Assembly: GCF_048060095.1 (NCBI RefSeq)
Contig: NZ_JBLUOA010000008.1
Coordinates: forward strand, 1-64,000
Length of the DNA stretch: 64,000 bases
Direction: 5' to 3'
Source: JBLUOA01 sp048060095
GTDB taxonomy: Bacteria; Pseudomonadota; Alphaproteobacteria; Rhodobacterales; Rhodobacteraceae
Made by a program: the position numbers and the translations under genes. Below are positions 53,372 to 62,650 of the stretch, piece by piece. Each line of letters begins with the position of its first letter. Positions within the stretch are counted from its first letter, which is position 1. The notes beneath the pieces are model-generated. The model made no database searches, was not told where the DNA came from, and saw nothing but the letters and a program-made list of their open reading frames with translations.

Positions 53372-54571
53372 ATGGATGATCGTAACATTGGATACACGCA
53401 AGGCATAGGCTCTTCCGATATCGGAGCATTTGCCGACAATCTGGCTGAGTCTTTGGATCGCCAGATGAAGATCGCTTTCGAACCCGAAGAACGAAAGTCC
53501 CTACGTCGCTTCAGTTCCACCGAAGTCGCCGGCCTCCTGCGCGTAAGCACATCTAACCTGCGCAACCGGCACAAGGACGGCAGCTTCCCGGAAGTGCATA
53601 CAGACAACCGCGGACACCGGTTCTACACAGCCCAAGAGATTGATGAGTTGCGCGATGTTCTTGGACGCACTGGAAAGAACGCAGAAAGCTACCGCCCAGG
53701 TCGACGTGATGGCGATCGTCTCCAGGTGATATCCGTCGTCAACTTCAAAGGCGGCTCATCAAAGACTACTGCAACGATTCATCTTGCGCAAAGGTATGCC
53801 TTGCGCGGTTACCGCGTGCTGGTCCTAGACCTCGATCCGCAAGCAAGTTTGACCACGTTTTTCGGCTTTCGGCCCGAGCTTGAGTTCGCCGATGGCGGCA
53901 CAATCTATGATGCTTTGAGATATGAGGACCAAGTTCCTCTCTCGAACGTCATCCAAAAGACCTACTTCCATAAGCTCGACATGGTGCCCGCCGGTTTGAT
54001 GCTCTCGGAGTACGAAACCGAGACCGCAAACGCTCTCGCCCGTCGCGTACAGCCCATCTTTGCAGAGCGCCTCGCCTTGGCGCTTGAAGAGGTTGAGGCA
54101 AACTACGACATCGTCCTGATCGACTGCCCGCCTCAGCTTGGGTTTCTAACCCTGACTGCGCTGGCAGCCTCGACGGGGCTTTTGGTTACCGTGGTACCTG
54201 GCATGCTTGACATCGCATCTATGAGCCAATTCCTGAAGCTTGCTTCAGAAACGGTCAAGGCCGTGGAGGAAGCCATCGGTCGGCGTGTCACATGGGATTT
54301 TGTCAAGTTCCTGATTACCAGATATGAACCGTCGGACGGTCCGCAGACCCAAATGGCAGGCTACCTGAGATCAATTCTGGCAGGTCAGGTCATGACAGAG
54401 CCAATGCTGAAGTCTACGGCGATCTCCGACGCGGGGATGACCCAGCAGACCGTCTACGAAGTCGATCCAAGCCAATTCATCAGAAAGACAATTGATCGCG
54501 CCCTGACCAGCGTGAATGGCGTTGGCGATGAGCTAGAGCAGACGATCCAAATGGCATGGGGGCGTCGCTGA
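53372..54571 (+). CDS. repA: Plasmid partition ATPase RepA (ParA-like)
   Basis: 399 aa. An N-terminal MerR-like HTH region (V-A-G-L-L-R-V-S-T-S-N-L-R-N near residues 53-66) precedes the ATPase, with Walker A V-V-N-F-K-G-G-S-S-K-T-T-A near 121-133 and D-P-Q-A near 158. It drives segregation with RepB and represses the operon. It overlaps repB by one base (TGATG). Confidence 0.95.
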   Translation: MDDRNIGYTQGIGSSDIGAFADNLAESLDRQMKIAFEPEERKSLRRFSSTEVAGLLRVSTSNLRNRHKDGSFPEVHTDNRGHRFYTAQEIDELRDVLGRTGKNAESYRPGRRDGDRLQVISVVNFKGGSSKTTATIHLAQRYALRGYRVLVLDLDPQASLTTFFGFRPELEFADGGTIYDALRYEDQVPLSNVIQKTYFHKLDMVPAGLMLSEYETETANALARRVQPIFAERLALALEEVEANYDIVLIDCPPQLGFLTLTALAASTGLLVTVVPGMLDIASMSQFLKLASETVKAVEEAIGRRVTWDFVKFLITRYEPSDGPQTQMAGYLRSILAGQVMTEPMLKSTAISDAGMTQQTVYEVDPSQFIRKTIDRALTSVNGVGDELEQTIQMAWGRR

Positions 54572-55539
54572 TGGCCCGAAACATCTTCAACCAGCCTCCA
54601 AGGAATGAGACGGAGAGCGGAGCCCCCTCCCCTACCCCGCCAAAAGCGGCAAAGCTGCCGGGATCTGTTGGAGGATTGCGCGACTCTTTGCGCGAGATCA
54701 CAGCAAACTCGATTCGCGATATCGAACCCGATCAGATTGACATGGATGGGCTGCGCGATCGGTTGGTGCTGGAAGATTCCAGTATCGATGAGTTGGCCGA
54801 GAGCATTCGCAAGCATGGCCAACAAGTGCCCATCATGGTCCGTCCATCTGCCCAACCGGACAGATACCGCATCATCTACGGCCGCCGCAGGCTTGCGGCG
54901 ATCCGTAAGGTCGGTGGAACGGTCAAGGCAATTGTTCGAACCTTGGACGATGACGCATCTCTGATCGCTCAAGGCCAGGAGAACAACCTCAGGCTTGATC
55001 CGTCTTTTATAGAAAAGTCTCTTTTTATCAAAGAGATGCAAGAATCCGGGTACAAACCCGGTGTCATTCAAGATGCTCTAGGTCTGACCCGGCAAGGCGT
55101 ATCCAACCACAGGGTCGTCATAGAACAACTGCCAGACGGTCTTGTTCAACTCATCGGGCCAGCACATGGGATCGGACGACGGCAGTGGGGTGATCTAGCT
55201 GCCTTGTCGGTGAAGGTAGATTTGGTGGACATCGCCAAAGAGGCGCTCGCCGCCCTGCCCGACGACACTCCTAGTTCCGAAAAGTTCCAAGCGGTCTATT
55301 CGGCTTGCTCGAGCAAAGCACGTAGCGACAAGAAGCCGCCCAATCGTGGGCTGACTTCGGTCATCAATGATGAGAACGGCAGTTCATTGGGCACGCTGAC
55401 AATCGATGAGAAGGCGATCGCGCTCAAGGTCACCAAGAAGGACAATCCAGAATTCGGCCAATGGCTCGAAGAGCACGCGGAAGCTACGCTTTTGCAACTC
55501 TTCGTACAGTGGCGGAATGAGAGAGGCTCTGGGTCCTAA
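54571..55539 (+). CDS. repB: Plasmid partition protein RepB (ParB-like)
   Basis: 322 aa from the ATG at 54571, which shares a base with the repA stop. The ParB core is visible: S-S-I-D-E-L-A-E-S-I-R-K-H-G-Q-Q-V-P-I-M-V-R near residues 70-91, Y-G-R-R-R-L near 105, an HTH (L-T-R-Q-G-V-S-N-H-R-V) near 172 and a C-terminal dimerisation part. It binds parS; two identical 16-bp palindromes at 56835 and 56944 are the likely targets. Confidence 0.95.
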   Translation: MARNIFNQPPRNETESGAPSPTPPKAAKLPGSVGGLRDSLREITANSIRDIEPDQIDMDGLRDRLVLEDSSIDELAESIRKHGQQVPIMVRPSAQPDRYRIIYGRRRLAAIRKVGGTVKAIVRTLDDDASLIAQGQENNLRLDPSFIEKSLFIKEMQESGYKPGVIQDALGLTRQGVSNHRVVIEQLPDGLVQLIGPAHGIGRRQWGDLAALSVKVDLVDIAKEALAALPDDTPSSEKFQAVYSACSSKARSDKKPPNRGLTSVINDENGSSLGTLTIDEKAIALKVTKKDNPEFGQWLEEHAEATLLQLFVQWRNERGSGS

Positions 55540-55587
55540 CCCAGGCCACACAGAGCAACACGAGCAGAGGAGAAAAGCGAAGACCCG

Positions 55588-55641
55588 AAAGAAAAGAGCC
55601 CCCCAAAGTTTCCCCTGGAGAGCCCTCATCATCTGATTAGC
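55588..55641 (-). ncRNA. Antisense counter-transcribed RNA (ctRNA) of the repABC operon
   Basis: On the minus strand TTGACC (55676-55671) and TACATC (55653-55648) have a 17-bp spacer. The predicted transcript starts near 55641 and runs to a long stem closed by a GAAA tetraloop (CCAGGG-GAAA-CTTTGG, extended outward by G-U-rich pairs over 55593-55627), ending in TTTTCTTTC. A length of about 54 nt and the location between repB and repC match the ctRNAs that inhibit repC translation and set copy number and incompatibility in repABC plasmids. Confidence 0.85.
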
Positions 55642-55680
55642 ATCTTTGATGTAGCAACCTCCAGCATACCGGTCAAGAGT

Positions 55681-55707
55681 CACCGATTCGGTGGACTGAT
55701 ATTTTTT
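55681..55707 (+). promoter_or_regulatory. Hairpin in the repC leader next to a T-run
   Basis: CACCGATTCGGTG (55681-55693) forms a short hairpin, and TTTTTT follows at 55702-55707. In repABC leaders ctRNA pairing promotes a terminator or a structure that hides the repC start. This hairpin in the mRNA strand, 71 nt before the repC ATG, is a candidate for that switch. Confidence 0.5.
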
Positions 55708-55777
55708 GCCTTTTTCCGCGAAAATTCGAGGAAAGAGACGGGGAAGTTGTGGGCCGAACGGTCGTCGTGAACAAGCC

Positions 55778-56833
55778 ATGGCATTTACAAAACTCTCGAT
55801 CGAAGCCGCAGGTGCTGATGCAACCCGCGGCTCATTTCCCCCATCTGAAACCGACGTCTGGACCATCTTCAGAGCCCTGAGAGATGCACGCAGCGTGTTT
55901 GGTCTACGTCCTGGCCACATACAGACACTTCAAGCAATGCTCAGTTTTCTGAAACCTGGCCATGGCGAAACGGTTTTTGCGTCTAACAATTCACTTTGCC
56001 AGCGCGTTGGCGGAATCGACGAACGGACACTCCGGAGGCACATCAACCGCTTCGTTGAACTCGGATTCATCAAGCGCAATGACAGCTCGAACCGAAAGCG
56101 CTACCGCGTTCGCTCATCCGGCGGGGAGTGCATCAGTTATGGATTGTCTCTCACCCCCCTGCTCCAACGTGCGAGCGAGCTTATAGCCATCGCGCAAGAG
56201 ATGGAGAATAACCGGCGAGATCGGATATTTGTCCGCAAACAGATCCTTACAAAGCTCGCCCATTTGGAAGAGCACGATCCTAGCAACGCATTCATCAACC
56301 ACGCACGGAAAGCTCTACGCAGGAAGCTGAGCCTCCCCGAATACCACGCTCTGCTCGCCAATACAGATGCAGAATGCCAGAGTTTGTCTACCCCGGATGA
56401 CCCGCCTGAAACTATGGAATTGCCCGCCAATGACGGACAAACTGTCCGGCATCAATCTAAGTCTGAAGAAGAAAAAAAAGATTTAGATAGCAACATAGGC
56501 CTTGAGGCCCTGAAACCAGACTTGCTGACCTCAGTCTGCGATCAGGCGACATCGTTCTCCACAGAGAGACTTACGAACTGGTTGGACATTGAAAACCATG
56601 CTCGAACACTTGCACCCATGATGGGCATTCACCCAGAGACTTTCGAGAAAGCCAAGAATGCTGTAGGAGCTCAGAAAGCGTCATGCGCGATCTTCATCAT
56701 GCTACAGCTTGGAAAACGCATCAGGGATTTTGGAGCGTATTTTCACAGTATCACCCTGGGTCAAAGGCAAAACCAATTTGATCCATTAGCTTTGATCAAG
56801 CGACTGTCCGAAAACAATGAGCGAACTGTCTAA
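55778..56833 (+). CDS. repC: Plasmid replication initiator RepC
   Basis: 351 aa from ATG 55778 (MAFTKLSIEAAG); the frame is open further upstream, but that part overlaps the regulatory leader. The winged-helix region has N-N-S-L-C-Q-R-V-G-G-I-D-E-R-T-L-R-R-H-I-N-R-F-V-E-L-G-F-I near residues 70-98 and N-R-K-R-Y-R-V-R near 105, a classical RepC. It binds the origin inside its own gene. It ends 1 nt before the parS palindromes begin. Confidence 0.95.
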   Translation: MAFTKLSIEAAGADATRGSFPPSETDVWTIFRALRDARSVFGLRPGHIQTLQAMLSFLKPGHGETVFASNNSLCQRVGGIDERTLRRHINRFVELGFIKRNDSSNRKRYRVRSSGGECISYGLSLTPLLQRASELIAIAQEMENNRRDRIFVRKQILTKLAHLEEHDPSNAFINHARKALRRKLSLPEYHALLANTDAECQSLSTPDDPPETMELPANDGQTVRHQSKSEEEKKDLDSNIGLEALKPDLLTSVCDQATSFSTERLTNWLDIENHARTLAPMMGIHPETFEKAKNAVGAQKASCAIFIMLQLGKRIRDFGAYFHSITLGQRQNQFDPLALIKRLSENNERTV

Positions 56834-56834
56834 T

Positions 56835-56850
56835 GTCCACCGCGGTGGAC
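56835..56850. promoter_or_regulatory. Probable parS centromere, copy 1
   Basis: GTCCACCGCGGTGGAC is a perfect 16-bp palindrome starting one base after the repC stop. It fits the layout G-T-N5-G-C-N5-A-C of repABC parS sites (GTTN4GCN4AAC). An identical copy lies 109 nt further on. It is the probable RepB-binding partition site. Confidence 0.8.
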
Positions 56851-56943
56851 TTCGAACGAGAAGCGGCGCTTGTGGCAACCAAAACTGTGCAAACGCACGT
56901 AGCGGCGCGTGGTGGTTCTTCAGTTTATCTCAGACCAGCAGAT

Positions 56944-56959
56944 GTCCACCGCGGTGGAC
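56944..56959. promoter_or_regulatory. Probable parS centromere, copy 2
   Basis: This is a second identical copy of GTCCACCGCGGTGGAC, in the gap between repC and the Fic gene. Two or more parS copies near repC are usual for repABC replicons. Confidence 0.8.
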
Positions 56960-57045
56960 AAGTGACACACGAGCAAGCCTTGATGAAAATCTGGCCGCCC
57001 ATGGAAGAAATCGGCGGCCAGGCATTACACCCTAAATGCCTAAAG

Positions 57046-58248
57046 TTATTGTGGGAGGTCACCGTCTCCAAAGAGGTTTGGAAAGAGCCGCTCTCGATAA
57101 TCCAACGGAAACGCCAACCGAACCGGCGTCTTCGGCGAGGCGGACGTCATGTATCCGGCGGCGGTCAGTTTACTCAGCGTGTTGCGAGCAGTACGCTCGG
57201 ACGTCTTGAGCACAATCTGCGCATCGCCTCGTTCCAGTGCCCCATGCCGAAGAACCGCCGAGATTAGTTCCGGCGCTCGCTTGTCATCGATGGTATCTGC
57301 AACAAGACGACGATACCGTTGGTCAAGTCCGCCGAGATCGAACAATCTTGCTGAGAAGGTGATCTGGTCGAGCGTCACCTTTAGGAACCATTCACTAAAC
57401 GTCTTCAGTGCCGCTTCTGACAGGTTCCCCCGTCCGTCGCGGTCTCCGCGGCGTGGACTGTCGGCCAGATCCATCATCCGTTTGTACTCGCCCCGATCGG
57501 TTAGCCCGCGGGCCAGCCCACGTGATACGGACCAGAGCCCTTGGCCACCAATCCCCGCTGTGAGGGCCATGGCATGAGACATCAGTCTGCTGACACGGCC
57601 GTTACCATCCGGGAAAGGGTGGATGTAGTTGAGCCGGTGATGTGCAGAGGCGATCGCGATGATCCGTCCGCTCGAAGACCGCGCCGCAATCTGAAATCGT
57701 TTGTCGAAATGGTCCATGAATGCCGCGACGCGCGACGATGAAGGAGGTAGGTGGCGCCCGACCGCAACTTCCCGATCATCATCCTGCCGCATGCGTCCCG
57801 GAACGATGGGCTCTTGTGTGCCGTCGGGATGTTCGATGACCCGAAACTCTTCCGGCATCTCGTCGTAGAAGCTCTTATGGACCCAAGTCAGGAATTCGAC
57901 GGATGTGGGGCGGGGCAGGGTGCCCTTGCGATGCATCTCGTCGATGGCCCGTTGAACGATGACGTGCGCCCGGGCCTCAAGGGCGAGGGGACGGGTTTCT
58001 TCCTCAAGCTCGGCACCAGCCAGCGCCCTTTCGATGTCGCGGGGGCGCGTGTTGTGTCCTTCGATCAGGTTGGAGTAGTAGCAGTTCATCACACGGACGA
58101 GATCGGCAAGTTCGGCTGCGCTGTCAGGATGCAACCCTTGTCCCAGCCCGGTGGCTTCCCTCTGGATGTCGACCGAAAGGTCTGCCAGTTCTGTAGGAAT
58201 ATGCTCCTCGAAGAAGCAGGGTTCGATCCTGGCGGGTGTTTCCAGCAT
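57046..58248 (-). CDS. Fic-family protein (probable AMP transferase)
   Basis: 400 aa from ATG 58248 (GGAAG upstream). The catalytic motif H-P-F-P-D-G-N-G-R lies near residue 210. An N-terminal inhibitory motif S-N-L-I-E-G (S-x-x-x-E-G) near residue 59 marks a class II, self-inhibited Fic protein. A C-terminal winged-helix part (T-S-E-R-T-A-R-N-T-L-S-K-L near 365) suggests DNA binding. Fic enzymes transfer AMP to target proteins. It lies beside parS, with no antitoxin gene next to it. Confidence 0.9.
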   Translation of the reverse strand: MLETPARIEPCFFEEHIPTELADLSVDIQREATGLGQGLHPDSAAELADLVRVMNCYYSNLIEGHNTRPRDIERALAGAELEEETRPLALEARAHVIVQRAIDEMHRKGTLPRPTSVEFLTWVHKSFYDEMPEEFRVIEHPDGTQEPIVPGRMRQDDDREVAVGRHLPPSSSRVAAFMDHFDKRFQIAARSSSGRIIAIASAHHRLNYIHPFPDGNGRVSRLMSHAMALTAGIGGQGLWSVSRGLARGLTDRGEYKRMMDLADSPRRGDRDGRGNLSEAALKTFSEWFLKVTLDQITFSARLFDLGGLDQRYRRLVADTIDDKRAPELISAVLRHGALERGDAQIVLKTSERTARNTLSKLTAAGYMTSASPKTPVRLAFPLDYRERLFPNLFGDGDLPQ

Positions 58249-58527
58249 TTTGCCGATCTTCCATGTTTGCAAAGTAATTGAAAAATAAACACATTTCATA
58301 CTTTCAAGCAAGGTTTTGCCGATATGAGTTGCCGATCTTGAATTGCTGCATGAAATCAATGGCTTCGGCAGAAGGGCCGGGCTTTTCGGTTTTGTTGTGT
58401 GCCCAAAGGGGCCGGAAAAAGAGAAAGTGTTCTTCGGGTTTTGTGACTGACGGATGAGGGCCTTTGGGGTCCCTCAGATGGGTCCGGGCCGGATTCCGGT
58501 CTGTCTTTCCTGATGAAGGGCATTCCG

Positions 58528-58998
58528 ATGCAAACAGGTGTCTTGCGCGTGCTCCGCGCAACCGCTGCCTCGTGGTGGCGGCATAGAGAGCTGCGCCGAA
58601 CTGGCCAGACGTTGCTGGCACAGCGGCTCGAACGCCAGACCGTCCTGCGTGATCTCGGCTATCTGAAGCAGGCGGCGTCATTGCCAAACGCGCATGTGAT
58701 CTGCGGGGAGGGTGGGACATTCCTCCATCTCGGTTGGACCACCGTTTCGACCTTCGCGCCGATCGAGCGCTTTCCCTTGGCCGCCCTCGCGGTCGCACGA
58801 GGGACGCCCTTCATCGATATCCGACCCACCAGTGACGTCATCGCCTTCGCTAACTTGCCGTGCGTGGCGCGGGACGGATCGGTCGACCCTGACCCTTGCG
58901 GTCCTGGCAGGTCCGTCTCGCTGACCACCTACATCGACATGGTCGAAGCCCTCGGTGCCAGGATCACCAATGATCCGCGGCCCCATCAGTCAGCCTGA
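58528..58998 (+). CDS. Hypothetical protein of the plasmid backbone
   Basis: 156 aa from ATG 58528, chosen because AAGGG lies 7 nt upstream; an ATG at 58513 has no good site. I recognise no domain. The sequence has a basic N-terminal third (R-x-R-A-T-A-A-S-W-W-R-H-R-E-L-R-R-T-G) and a more hydrophobic middle. It is followed by ArdC and other conjugation-associated genes in the same direction. Confidence 0.55.
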   Translation: MQTGVLRVLRATAASWWRHRELRRTGQTLLAQRLERQTVLRDLGYLKQAASLPNAHVICGEGGTFLHLGWTTVSTFAPIERFPLAALAVARGTPFIDIRPTSDVIAFANLPCVARDGSVDPDPCGPGRSVSLTTYIDMVEALGARITNDPRPHQSA

Positions 58999-59038
58999 TC
59001 ACCACTTACTCTCACCAAAACTCGAAAGGACGCCAGCC

Positions 59039-59980
59039 ATGGCCCGATCCCGCACGCCCAAATTCGATGCCTCCGAGGCCATCACAAACGAAATCATCCG
59101 CATCATTGAGCGCGGCGTCCTGCCGTGGCGCAAGCCCTGGACCGCAGGTGGCAGCTCTCGCCCCCTGCGCGTGGGCGGTGAACCCTACCAGGGGGTGAAC
59201 AACTTCCTGCTGACAATGCGGACCGTGATGGCGGGCCACAGCTCTCCCTTCTGGATGACGCTGCCGCAAGCCAATGCGTTGGACGCAAAGGTCCGCAAGG
59301 GCGAGAAGTCCTCAGTCGTCGTTTATTACGGTCAAAGCCGGAAAGACGCGGGCGCAGATGAGCATGACCGCAGCGACGGGGATGATCACTCCGAGGAAGC
59401 CCGCATCTTCCGCTTCCAGAAATCCTACCGCGTGTTCAATGCCTGCCAGATCGAGGGCTTGCCCGACAGTTTCTTCCCCGACCCGGAGCCTGCACCCGAC
59501 CATCCGCCCGCTGAGCCAATTCCCCGGATGCAGACTTTCTTCGATGCGATCGATATCACCACGGTCTTTACGGGAACCGAAGCTTACTACCTGCCCCCCG
59601 TCGACAAGGTGTTCATGCCTTCCATTGAGAGGTTCCAGAACCCACGGAATTTCTATGGCGTCTGGGCGCATGAGTTGGCTCATGCCACCAAGGCGCCCCA
59701 CCGGCTGAACCGTGATTTCGGGTTCTCGAAGTTCGGCAACACCTCTTACGCACGCGAGGAGATCGTCGCGGAACTGACCTCCGTGTTTCTTGGGCAGACG
59801 CTTGGCTTCACGGCGCATACGCTCGAGATGAATGCCGCCTACCTCCACAACTGGTTGCGCGTTCTTCGGTCGGACAAGGGTGCGATCTTCCGGCACGCCG
59901 CGGATGCGCAGCGTGCCTGCGACTATCTGATCGCCAGATCGGAGACGGGCAGGGCAGGGGAGGGCGCCAAGGCCGCTTGA
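59039..59980 (+). CDS. ArdC-family antirestriction protein (zincin-like)
   Basis: 313 aa. The N-terminal ArdC single-stranded-DNA-binding domain (DUF1738) has R-G-V-L-P-W-R-K-P-W near residue 22 and G-V-N-N-F-L near 50. A C-terminal metallopeptidase-like domain has W-A-H-E-L-A-H-A-T-K-A-P-H-R-L near 220. ArdC proteins protect incoming plasmid DNA from restriction after conjugation. AAAGGA precedes the start. Confidence 0.93.
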   Translation: MARSRTPKFDASEAITNEIIRIIERGVLPWRKPWTAGGSSRPLRVGGEPYQGVNNFLLTMRTVMAGHSSPFWMTLPQANALDAKVRKGEKSSVVVYYGQSRKDAGADEHDRSDGDDHSEEARIFRFQKSYRVFNACQIEGLPDSFFPDPEPAPDHPPAEPIPRMQTFFDAIDITTVFTGTEAYYLPPVDKVFMPSIERFQNPRNFYGVWAHELAHATKAPHRLNRDFGFSKFGNTSYAREEIVAELTSVFLGQTLGFTAHTLEMNAAYLHNWLRVLRSDKGAIFRHAADAQRACDYLIARSETGRAGEGAKAA

Positions 59981-60049
59981 GCGGATTGGGACCGCAAAAG
60001 TGAAAGCTGGCTTTTGGAAGGGTGTTTCAACTTCTCAGAGGAATGCCCT

Positions 60050-60439
60050 ATGTCCATGACCGCACAACCCCAGACAGACCGCCCTGATCCGAGTGTGATT
60101 GCAGCGCAGAACGACGCGTTTCGCAAGCTCGCATGCCTCGGGGTGCCGCCCGCGCAGCCCATCCAGGGCCGGATGCATGTCACCCGCTCGCTTATGGAGG
60201 CCGGTGACGGCTTCATGGCCGAGGCGGTGACGGCAACCGGTGAGTTTGCCACGTTCGAGCCTGAGAATGACCCCGAGGGATGGCACGATTTCGGGGTAGT
60301 CGAGATCCGGGGCGAGACCGTGTTCTGGAAAATCGATCTCTATGAGGCAGATTCGGATTTCCGCTTCGGGGCTGAGACCCCGAACAATCCCGCCACCACC
60401 GTCCGCGTGCTGACCATCATGCTGGCGCGCGACTGGTAG
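60050..60439 (+). CDS. DUF3768 domain protein
   Basis: 129 aa. The pattern N-D-A-F-R-K near residue 21, a central F-E-P-E-N-D-P-E-G-W-H-D-F-G and the ending F-W-K-I-D-L-Y-E-A-D-S-D-F-R-F-G-A-E-x-P matches DUF3768, a family of short plasmid and conjugative-element proteins of unknown role. GAGGAA precedes ATG 60050. Confidence 0.88.
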   Translation: MSMTAQPQTDRPDPSVIAAQNDAFRKLACLGVPPAQPIQGRMHVTRSLMEAGDGFMAEAVTATGEFATFEPENDPEGWHDFGVVEIRGETVFWKIDLYEADSDFRFGAETPNNPATTVRVLTIMLARDW

Positions 60440-60595
60440 AAGGGCAGGGGACGCCTCCCCCTGACATCTCAGACGATGAAGGTCCGCTGCCCCCAAAAAG
60501 GCAAAGCGGGCCTTCTGTGGTCGTGATCCCTGAAGCCGGGGATTGGTCACGCGCAAGCGCGCGGGCCGCATCTCACCCACCTGGAAGGATATCCC

Positions 60596-62578
60596 ATGAC
60601 CACAAGCTTTGCCCCTTTCATCGTTGCCATCGGTGATCTTGTCGCCCACCCCGCCAACGTGCGCAGCAACGCCCCGGAAACCTATGACCCGGAGAACATC
60701 GCCCATCTGAAAGCCAGCATCGCCGTTCTGGGCCTGCTGCAGCCGCTCCTCGTCCAGAAGCTTGACGGCAAATATGCCGTGCTGGCCGGTGGCCGGCGCC
60801 GTGCCGCGCTGCAGGAGCTGGTCGCGGACAAGGCCGCAAAGGGGTTCACCGCGAAAACCAAGATCGACTGCCGCCTTGTGCCGGATGACTGCGATGTCAC
60901 CACGGCGCTGTCGCTCGCCGAGAACATTACCCAGGCACCGATGAACGCAATCGACGAGTTCGAGGCTTTCGCCCGGATGATGGAGGTCGATGGCCAGACG
61001 CCCGAGACGATCGCCAAGACCTTCGGCGCCACCGTTTCCGCCGTGAAGGGCCGGTTGCGCTATGGCCTTATCCACCCCGACATCCGCGCCGCGGCCCGGG
61101 GCAAGGTGATCACGCTCGACACGATGAAGGCCTTCGCCGAGCACCCGAGCCAGGTAGCGCAGCGCGAGGTCTTCGAGGCGCTCACGAAAGACGGCGGCTA
61201 TCTGCAGGCCTACACGGTCCGTCAGGCGCTCAAATCCCGCGGTGTGCAGGTCAGCGATGATATCGGGGCTTTCGTGCGCGCGGACTACGAGGCCCGCGGC
61301 GGCGCCGTCGCGGCTGACCTTCTGGAAGAGCATTCCGTGCTGGAGGATGCAGCGCTGGTCGAAACCATCCTGCTCGAGAAGCTCGGTGCCGCCGCCGAAG
61401 AGGCCCGCATAAAGCTGGGCTTTGCCTGGGCCGATGCGATGGTCCGCTATGACTACGCGACCATGGCCGACTACGGCCGCGTTTATCCCGGCCCGATCGA
61501 GCCTGATGAGGCTGCGCAAAAGCGCATCGATGAGATCACCGCCGAACTCGAGAAACTGCAGCTCGAGATGGAGGATGAGGGGCTCGAGGACGGTGCCTAC
61601 AACGCGCTTTACGACCGCGTGGACGCCTTGGAAGAGGAAGCCCGCGACCTGCAGGAGGCCTACAGCGCCGAGGACCTCGCGCGGTCTGGGGTAATCGCGT
61701 CCTGGTCGGGCGGGCAGCTGACCCTCCATGTTGGCCTCGTCCGCCCGGAAGACACCGTCAAAAAGGAGGGCGCGCGCGGGGCCTCGGGCAACGCGACGGG
61801 GGAGGAGGCACCCGACGCTGGCGAAATCACCTATCCAGCCTCACTGGCTGAGGACCTCAAGACCGAGCGAGCCATGGCGCTTGGGGCCGCGATGGCGCTG
61901 CATCCGGAAGCCACGCTCGATCTGACGCTCTTCAAGCTGGTCAGTGACGTTCTGGCCAGCGGCATGAGTGTCACGCAGGCGATCAAGATCGATGCCCGCA
62001 AGGAATACCGCAGCCACGCTAAGATGGACGAGATCGACGAGACCTCGCTCGAGCAAGTGGCGGCGGCGCATGATGCGCTTGATCTGTCCTGGCTCGATGA
62101 CAGCCGCGCGCCCGCCGATCAGTTTGCGGCGTTTCGCGCGTTGAAGGCCGGCGAGAAGGCCAAGCTCGTCGCCTATGCCACCGCCAGCACCACGCAGTCC
62201 TGCTTCGCGCGGGACCGATCGCGCGACAGCCTGATGCATGCGTTCGAGATCGAGATCATGCCCGATATCCGCGCCCACTGGACGCCGAACGCGGCGCTCT
62301 TCAATCGCTTTAAAAAGGCGTGGCTCCTGAAGATCCTCGGTGAGGATCTGGGTCTCGCCCAGGAGGCGGTGACGCTGGCCTCGTCGAGCAAGAAGGAGAT
62401 TGTCGCCTTCTGCGACAAGCTCTTCGCCGAGCCTTTCGCCACGCTCACGGACGCGCAGCGCGCTGCCGTGGCCGCCTGGTGCCCGTCAATGATGCAGACC
62501 GCCGGTGTCGCCTGTGATGAGGCGGAGCCCACTGCGGACACCACGGAGCCTGACAGCGAGGTCGCGCAAGCGGCCTGA
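60596..62578 (+). CDS. Large ParB/RepB/Spo0J-family protein without a ParA partner
   Basis: 660 aa. The N-terminal ParB core is clear (H-L-K-A-S-I-A-V-L-G-L-L-Q-P-L-L-V near residues 38-54, A-G-G-R-R-R near 64, L-A-E-N-I near 103), with an HTH (I-A-K-T-F-G-A-T-V-S-A-V-K-G-R-L) near 140. A long acidic coiled-coil-rich C-terminal part (near 310-345) follows. No parA adjoins it. Such orphan ParB proteins are common in conjugative plasmids of this group and may act as regulators or nucleases rather than in partition. Confidence 0.9.
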   Translation: MTTSFAPFIVAIGDLVAHPANVRSNAPETYDPENIAHLKASIAVLGLLQPLLVQKLDGKYAVLAGGRRRAALQELVADKAAKGFTAKTKIDCRLVPDDCDVTTALSLAENITQAPMNAIDEFEAFARMMEVDGQTPETIAKTFGATVSAVKGRLRYGLIHPDIRAAARGKVITLDTMKAFAEHPSQVAQREVFEALTKDGGYLQAYTVRQALKSRGVQVSDDIGAFVRADYEARGGAVAADLLEEHSVLEDAALVETILLEKLGAAAEEARIKLGFAWADAMVRYDYATMADYGRVYPGPIEPDEAAQKRIDEITAELEKLQLEMEDEGLEDGAYNALYDRVDALEEEARDLQEAYSAEDLARSGVIASWSGGQLTLHVGLVRPEDTVKKEGARGASGNATGEEAPDAGEITYPASLAEDLKTERAMALGAAMALHPEATLDLTLFKLVSDVLASGMSVTQAIKIDARKEYRSHAKMDEIDETSLEQVAAAHDALDLSWLDDSRAPADQFAAFRALKAGEKAKLVAYATASTTQSCFARDRSRDSLMHAFEIEIMPDIRAHWTPNAALFNRFKKAWLLKILGEDLGLAQEAVTLASSSKKEIVAFCDKLFAEPFATLTDAQRAAVAAWCPSMMQTAGVACDEAEPTADTTEPDSEVAQAA

Positions 62579-62650
62579 CGCATCAAGTGACCCGCGCGGA
62601 GCATCCCGAGCGCGGGTCGACCCTTCCAAACCGAACAGAAAGACATCCCC

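Noticed and set aside
56833..57267. 144-codon plus-strand ORF after repC
   Set aside because: Its first part is the parS-containing gap and its second half is antisense to the Fic gene; no domain is seen.
60035..61729. 564-codon minus-strand ORF
   Set aside because: It lies antisense to the ParB-like and DUF3768 genes, whose domains are clear. High GC makes long shadow frames.
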